A stretch of DNA of 34,566 nt, taken from positions 1 through 34,566 of the forward strand of contig UQNW01000026.1 of NCBI GenBank assembly GCA_900542495.1. The letters run 5' to 3'. The translations under genes were made by a program, and so were the position numbers. Positions 29,980 to 34,566 of this stretch are shown here, in pieces; positions within the stretch are counted from its first letter, which is position 1; each line of letters starts with the position of its first letter. This DNA is from an uncultured Roseburia sp. (GTDB lineage: Bacteria > Bacillota > Clostridia > Lachnospirales > Lachnospiraceae). The notes beneath the pieces were generated by a model, which was given only the letters and a program-made list of their open reading frames with translations, was not told where the DNA came from and made no database searches.

Positions 29980-32900
29980 ATGATCGAGTTTATTATTTCA
30001 ATTCTGGTTCCTATTTTAGGAGGCCTCGGTGTCAGTGAAGCAGACGTTACAACATATGTAACAAACTGCAGCGGATACATTTATGCAATCCTTATTTCTA
30101 TTTTAGTATTGATTGTATTATTAGTAGCTGCACATTTTATTGCACCAAAAGGAAAAAGACATTTAGTTCGCTGGGGAGCTTCCTTAGCATGGGTACTTGC
30201 ACTTGTGACCATGGTAAACATGGTTTGCTACGGACCGCTTTACACAAACCTTTCTGTTGTATTAAACGGTGGCGGAACAGTATCCGATGAAGCAAAAGCA
30301 GCAAGTAATGATGTAATCAAAAAAGTCGGCGAAGAAGGTATGGTTCTTGTAAAGAATAATGGATTATTACCTCTTAGCAGTGATGTTGATTCCATGAACG
30401 TATTTGGATGGGCATCTACAAACCCTATCTATGGTGGTACAGGTTCAGGTTCTGCAGATACATCTTCTGTAGTAAGTATTTTACAGTCTTTATCAGATGC
30501 AGGATATAAGACAAATGAGTCCCTGACAAAAATGTACACAGATTACCGCGCAGACAGACCGGCTGCAACAATTTTAGGCGGAGACGGATCCTTTGATATC
30601 ACATTGCCGGAACCTACAGCAGATTATTATACAGACGATGTCATGAGTGAAGCAGAAAGCTTTTCTGATGTAGCAATGGTAGTGATCAGCCGTGGCGGTG
30701 GAGAAGGATATGATCTTCCTACAGACATGAACTCTGTTATCCATGGCACTTATAATGTGGCAGATGAAGTTTCTGTAAATCCTGAAAAATATGCATATAC
30801 AAATATTTCCTACACTAACAACGGTGATTATGATGATTTTGATGCAGGAGAATCTTATCTTGAACTCTCTAATACAGAGGAAGCAATGCTTGATAAGGTT
30901 TGCTCAGAATTCAGTAAAGTAATCGTTGTGATCAACGCAAACAACCCAATGGAACTTGACTGGGTAGACAACTATGATTCTATCGGAGCAGTAATCCTTG
31001 CACCTGGTACAGGTCAGACAGGTATGGCTGCACTCGGTGAGATCATCAACGGATCTGTGAATCCATCCGGAAAAACAGTTGATACTTATGTAAAAGATTT
31101 AACACAGACTCCATACTATAATAACATTGGAGCATTTGCATACAACAATGTAGATGATTTAAAAGAAGCAATCGCAGCTTCTGATACAGCATACGAAGGA
31201 ACAGTTTCCTTTGTTGATTATGTAGAAGGTATCTATGTAGGATACAAATATTATGAGACAGCATCTGATGATGGTGTGATCAATTATGAGGATGTTGTAA
31301 AATATCCATTTGGTTACGGATTATCTTATACAACATTTGAACAGAAAATGAATGATTTCTCTGATAATGGAGACAATGTAACATTCAATGTAACAGTTAC
31401 AAATACAGGCGATGTTGCAGGTAAGGATGTTGTAGAAGTATACTTCACACCACCTTATACAAACGGAGGAATCGAGAAAGCTTCCGTAAACTTAATTGAT
31501 TATGCAAAAACAGGTGAGATCGCACCGGGTGAATCTGAAACAGTTGAGTTTACGATCAACAAAGAAGATATGGCATCTTATGATGCAAATGAGATCAAAG
31601 TAGCAGGCGGCGGATATATTCTTGAAGCCGGCGAATACACAGTATCTGTCAGATCTGATTCCCATACAGTATTAGATCAGGCAAACTTTACTGTAGATTC
31701 AGATATCAACTACAGCGAGAATGCACGTACAACAGATAATGTAGCTGCAAAAAATCAGTTAAATGATTACACAGCAGGAAATGTTACCTATCTTTCCAGA
31801 GCAGATGGATTTGCAAACTATGCAGAAGCTACTGCTGCACCAGCTGAAGAAGCTTATGTAATGGATGATGCAACAAGAAAAGAAGTAGAAGCAAACTCTA
31901 CAGCATACTATGACTCTACAGCATATGACAATGCAGAAGATACAATGCCGACATTAGGATCTGACAATGGTCTTACATTAGCAGATTTAACAGGCAAGGC
32001 TTATGATGATCCAATGTGGGATCAGTTATTAGATCAGATGAGCTTTGAAGATATGTCATTACTTGTAAACCTTGGTGGATGGCAGACAGCTCAGATCGAT
32101 TCTGTAGGAAAAGTTGCAACAAGTGACTGTGACGGACCTGCCGGAGTTAACAACTTCATTACAGGAACTTATGGAACACCATATCCGACAGAAGTATTAA
32201 TGGCACAGACATGGAATACAGATTTATTATATGACCTTGGACTTGCAATGGGACAGGAGTATGCAGATGTAAATAACTATGGTGTATATGGCCCGGCAAT
32301 GAACACACACCGTTCTGCATTTGCAGGAAGAAACTTCGAGTACTATTCAGAAGATGGAGTACTTGCCGGTAAGCTTGCAGCAGCTCAGGTATCTGCAATG
32401 GCATCAAAAGGTACATACAATTACATCAAGCATTTTGCATTAAACGACCAGGAAACAAACAGATGTGCATTCTTACTTACATATTCTAATGAGCAGGCAA
32501 TCCGTGAGATTTACTTAAAACCATTCGAATTATGTATCAAGAATTTTGACGGAACACAGATCGCTGTAATGTCTTCCTTCAACTGGATCGGAACTGTTCC
32601 GGCATGTGCAAATGAAGACACATTAACAACAATCCTTCGTAATGAGTGGGGATTCCAGGGAATGGTCATCACAGATTATGATGGTTCTTACGGATATATG
32701 ATCACAGATCACTGTGTTCGTGCCGGAAACGACCTGATGCTCGGATTCAACTATCAGGAATCCAATAAATTGACAAATACAGAGAGTGCAACACTTAATA
32801 ACGCACTTCGCACATCATGCAAGAATATTATGTATACAATCGCAAACAGCGGTTATTATACAAATACTACTGATGATGGCGGAATGTCAAATATGACAAA

Positions 32901-33030
32901 ACTCTTCGTGACAATTGATGTTGTAACAGTATTATTAGTAGTACTTTGCATGGCACTTGTGATCGTTCGCTATCGCAAAAAACATGCGAAAGCAGCAGAA
33001 GTTACACCGGAAGAGAAAAAAGAAGAATAG
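29980..33030 (+). CDS. Membrane-anchored, circularly permuted GH3 glycosidase
   Basis: A 1016-residue glycoside hydrolase family 3 protein (beta-glucosidase/xylosidase type). The domain order is permuted: the GH3 C-terminal alpha/beta domain (about residues 95-420, VFGWASTNPIYGGTGSGS and KVIVVINANNPMELDW) and a fibronectin-III-like domain (about 440-580) come before the TIM-barrel domain (from about residue 670: CDGPAGVNN, KHFALNDQETNR), with nucleophile D899 in VITDYDG. Two or three N-terminal helices and one C-terminal helix followed by a KKH-rich tail anchor it in the membrane. The start 29980 follows GGGAGG at 8 bases. A GTCCG/CGGAC hairpin lies in its leader. The exact glycan is unknown. 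Confidence 0.88.
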   Translation: MIEFIISILVPILGGLGVSEADVTTYVTNCSGYIYAILISILVLIVLLVAAHFIAPKGKRHLVRWGASLAWVLALVTMVNMVCYGPLYTNLSVVLNGGGTVSDEAKAASNDVIKKVGEEGMVLVKNNGLLPLSSDVDSMNVFGWASTNPIYGGTGSGSADTSSVVSILQSLSDAGYKTNESLTKMYTDYRADRPAATILGGDGSFDITLPEPTADYYTDDVMSEAESFSDVAMVVISRGGGEGYDLPTDMNSVIHGTYNVADEVSVNPEKYAYTNISYTNNGDYDDFDAGESYLELSNTEEAMLDKVCSEFSKVIVVINANNPMELDWVDNYDSIGAVILAPGTGQTGMAALGEIINGSVNPSGKTVDTYVKDLTQTPYYNNIGAFAYNNVDDLKEAIAASDTAYEGTVSFVDYVEGIYVGYKYYETASDDGVINYEDVVKYPFGYGLSYTTFEQKMNDFSDNGDNVTFNVTVTNTGDVAGKDVVEVYFTPPYTNGGIEKASVNLIDYAKTGEIAPGESETVEFTINKEDMASYDANEIKVAGGGYILEAGEYTVSVRSDSHTVLDQANFTVDSDINYSENARTTDNVAAKNQLNDYTAGNVTYLSRADGFANYAEATAAPAEEAYVMDDATRKEVEANSTAYYDSTAYDNAEDTMPTLGSDNGLTLADLTGKAYDDPMWDQLLDQMSFEDMSLLVNLGGWQTAQIDSVGKVATSDCDGPAGVNNFITGTYGTPYPTEVLMAQTWNTDLLYDLGLAMGQEYADVNNYGVYGPAMNTHRSAFAGRNFEYYSEDGVLAGKLAAAQVSAMASKGTYNYIKHFALNDQETNRCAFLLTYSNEQAIREIYLKPFELCIKNFDGTQIAVMSSFNWIGTVPACANEDTLTTILRNEWGFQGMVITDYDGSYGYMITDHCVRAGNDLMLGFNYQESNKLTNTESATLNNALRTSCKNIMYTIANSGYYTNTTDDGGMSNMTKLFVTIDVVTVLLVVLCMALVIVRYRKKHAKAAEVTPEEKKEE

Positions 33031-33080
33031 ATTATCAGACACCCTGTGTGCAAAGATAACAGAACTTAAAATATGACAGG

Positions 33081-33124
33081 AAAGTCCCTACGTGTTCGAT
33101 AAGGAGCATGTGGGGGCTTTTTTA
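33081..33124 (+). terminator. Terminator of the GH3 gene
   Basis: AAAGTCCCTACGTG (33081-33094) pairs with CATGTGGGGGCTTT (33107-33120) over 14 positions including G-T pairs, followed by TTTT. Confidence 0.85.
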
Positions 33125-33216
33125 TGGAATGGAAAGGGCATGATTTGCAGGGTGTGCATTCCGTTGTCTGGCAGAGAGGATGAGTTCTTATCGGATGAAA
33201 CAGTAAATGTTATCGC

Positions 33217-33249
33217 ATAGGCACAGGAACTGTGGTATACTGTGCCTAT
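33217..33249 (+). promoter_or_regulatory. Extended -10 promoter inside a 10-bp inverted repeat
   Basis: ATAGGCACAG (33217-33226) and CTGTGCCTAT (33240-33249) are perfect inverted repeats enclosing most of TGGTATACT, an extended -10 (hexamer 33236-33241). This resembles an operator over a promoter. It precedes the broken alpha/beta-hydrolase gene. Confidence 0.55.
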
Positions 33250-33285
33250 GTAAAATATAAATCGCAATTTGTGGAGGAAAGCCCG

Positions 33286-33531
33286 ATGAAAGAAAAGAGT
33301 TGTCAAACTCGTTGAGGAACGATTCACTATTGAGCAAGCGTATCAAACCCGGATACAATTACTCTTGTTTTTCTGCCGGGATTGACTGCGGATCATCGAT
33401 CGTTTGATAAGCAGATTCCGTATTTTGAGAACAGGTATAATGTTATCATCTGGGATGCGCCGGCACACATTCTTTTTTGTCCGGAAGCGTGGTATACATT
33501 GCACATAGACGCACCTGAGGGAGGGACAGAA
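33286..33531 (+). pseudogene. Truncated alpha/beta-hydrolase gene
   Basis: After the SD GGAGGAAAG the frame reads MKEKSCQTR, TGA, GTIHY, TGA, then ASVSNPDTITLVFLPGLTAD and HRSFDKQIPYF...YNVIIWDAPAH. This is the N-terminal third of an alpha/beta hydrolase (oxyanion-loop motif FLPGLTADH). Two in-frame TGA codons interrupt it; the second stands where relatives have Trp (TGG to TGA). Homology ends at DAPAH, so the nucleophile and most of the fold are missing. The frame then runs through unrelated residues into the next gene. Confidence 0.78.
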
Positions 33532-33888
33532 ATGGAAACTGAAAAAGTATATGCCATGCCATTTGCAAAAATATATCCTATGCTGGTGGAAAAGGCAGCC
33601 CGCAAGGGGCGGACGCAGGCAGAAGTAGATGAAATTATTGGGTGGCTGACTGGTTATAGCGTCCCGCAAATTGAGGCTGCGGTGCAGAATGGAACGCTGT
33701 ATGGAGATTTCTTTCGAGATGCTCCGCAGCTCAATCCGGACCGGGTGCTCATAAAGGGCAGCATCTGCAACGTAAAGCTGGAGAGCATCGAAGAACCGCT
33801 GATGAAGGAGATCCGCTATTTGGACAAGCTGGTGGATGAGCTGGCTAAGGGCAAAGCGATGGAGAAGATCAAGCGGACAAACAAATGA
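33532..33888 (+). CDS. DUF2200 domain protein
   Basis: A 118-residue cytosolic protein matching the whole DUF2200 family: YAMPFAKIYPMLVEKAARKG, then TQAEVDEIIGWLTGYS, FFRDAPQLNPDR, LIKGSICNVKLE and EIRYLDKLVDELAKGK. Function is unknown. The start at 33532 has GGAGGG about 7 bases upstream; the frame is open further upstream into the hydrolase remnant, which is not part of this protein. It may have its own extended -10 promoter (TGGTATACA ending at 33498). Confidence 0.9.
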   Translation: METEKVYAMPFAKIYPMLVEKAARKGRTQAEVDEIIGWLTGYSVPQIEAAVQNGTLYGDFFRDAPQLNPDRVLIKGSICNVKLESIEEPLMKEIRYLDKLVDELAKGKAMEKIKRTNK

Positions 33889-33902
33889 GGAAAAGCAGCC
33901 TA

Positions 33903-33931
33903 TTACACACCGACAGAGAATGTGGTATAAT
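33903..33931 (+). promoter_or_regulatory. Extended -10 promoter of the acetyltransferase gene
   Basis: A perfect TATAAT (33926-33931) with TG one base upstream; the -35 (TTACAC, 33903-33908, spacer 17) is poor. The transcript would start near 33938, which rules out the TTG 33934 start. Confidence 0.7.
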
Positions 33932-33966
33932 CCTTGAAAAAACACTGTATGGAAAGGACAAACACG

Positions 33967-34560
33967 ATGAACGCTCTGGATATTATGAAACGCCCTGCCG
34001 CCTACGTCAGCGGCTATGAAAACACCCCCACGGAGGAACAGAACCGTGCAAAGCAACTGTGCTGGGAGTACAACCGCACCGCTCCTAACGAACAGGAAAA
34101 GCGGCGCAGTATCCTGCAGACCCTGCTGGGCACCTGCTCTCCCATGACCGGCATTGAGCCAGATTTCCACTGTGACTATGGCTTCAATATCCATACCCAC
34201 GGCTTGGCGGTCATCAATTATAACTGCGTCATTCTGGATACCTCTCCGGTAAACATCGGAGCAGGTGCCTTTATTGCCCCCGGCGTATGCCTTGCCTGCT
34301 CCGGTCATGCCATCGACCCGGAGCAGCGCAGCCACGGCATTGGCACCTCGGCATCCATTACGCTGGAGGAAAATGTCTGGATCGGTGCAAATTCCACCGT
34401 CTGCGGCGGCGTTACCATCGGGGCAGGCTCGGTTATCGGGGCGGGAAGCGTCGTCACTCATGACATTCCCGCCGGCGTCATCGCTGCGGGGGTGCCCTGC
34501 AAGGTGATCCGCCCCATTACCGAAAAAGATAAGTTCAAGCCGGAGGATATTCTGTTCTGA
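33967..34560 (+). CDS. Sugar O-acetyltransferase (maltose/galactoside type)
   Basis: A 197-residue left-handed beta-helix enzyme that transfers acetyl from acetyl-CoA to sugars. The N-terminal Maa/LacA helix region (NRAKQLCWEYNRTAP) is followed by hexapeptide repeats and the catalytic histidine in ACSGHAID. The conserved end is NVWIGANSTVCGGVTIGAGS with SVVTHDIPAGVIAAGVPCKV. The start 33967 has AAAGGA 9 bases upstream. Base composition is far from the neighbours (38 of 60 G+C in 34381-34440 against 21 of 60 in 32401-32460), with codons ending in C or G, indicating recent transfer from a GC-richer gut organism. Confidence 0.93.
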   Translation: MNALDIMKRPAAYVSGYENTPTEEQNRAKQLCWEYNRTAPNEQEKRRSILQTLLGTCSPMTGIEPDFHCDYGFNIHTHGLAVINYNCVILDTSPVNIGAGAFIAPGVCLACSGHAIDPEQRSHGIGTSASITLEENVWIGANSTVCGGVTIGAGSVIGAGSVVTHDIPAGVIAAGVPCKVIRPITEKDKFKPEDILF

Positions 34561-34566
34561 GAAATT

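Overview
The window is chromosomal DNA of an AT-rich, motile, Gram-positive gut anaerobe of the Lachnospiraceae, most like Roseburia or Agathobacter (Eubacterium rectale group). Supporting signs are strong Shine-Dalgarno (SD) sites, sigma-A and sigma-D promoters, a flgM-flgN-flgK-flgL-fliW-csrA late flagellar cluster with two flgK genes, a bile salt hydrolase, an ECF biotin transporter component, and a CptIN-type RNA-protein toxin-antitoxin system. The genus is inferred from gene content and was not searched.

Layout. 1-2500: tRNA-Glu, tRNA-Cys, uppP, and bioY behind a BirA-type operator, with two structured intergenic segments. 2509-8568: a tight co-directional run (HAD phosphatase, ArsB/SLC13-like permease, EamA exporter, MATE exporter, three small proteins, DEDDh exonuclease with a zinc finger) ending at a bidirectional terminator. 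8589-9080: a decayed response regulator. 9187-13151: bile salt hydrolase behind a consensus promoter, then a yybP-ykoY (Mn2+) riboswitch with its terminator ahead of a CaCA cation exchanger and a K+/H+ antiporter. 13199-20247: the flagellar hook-filament junction operon from a sigma-D promoter.

20189-25740 is an accessory zone. It holds a three-gene HipBST-type toxin-antitoxin system with three evenly spaced operators, two of which also form the csrA terminator, and a type III toxin-antitoxin system (CptI repeats with interleaved pseudoknot pairing, terminator, CptN). Around them are gene remnants: a sirtuin C-terminus, a voltage-gated channel lacking its pore, a nonsense-mutated Rrf2 regulator, a histidine-kinase scrap and a macrodomain tail. 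A DUF1848 protein and a lipoprotein are intact.

25823-33124: a sodium symporter, a rhodanese-like protein without its cysteine, a LytTR/GHKL two-component system, and a membrane-anchored circularly permuted GH3 enzyme with LytTR-like direct repeats upstream. 33217-34560: an alpha/beta-hydrolase pseudogene, a DUF2200 protein and a GC-rich sugar O-acetyltransferase, probably acquired recently.

The most interesting signals are the HipBST locus with its shared operator/terminator, the neighbouring CptIN locus, the Mn2+ riboswitch on cation exchangers, the permuted GH3 enzyme under probable LytTR control, and the mosaic of gene fragments at 25.3-25.7 kb.
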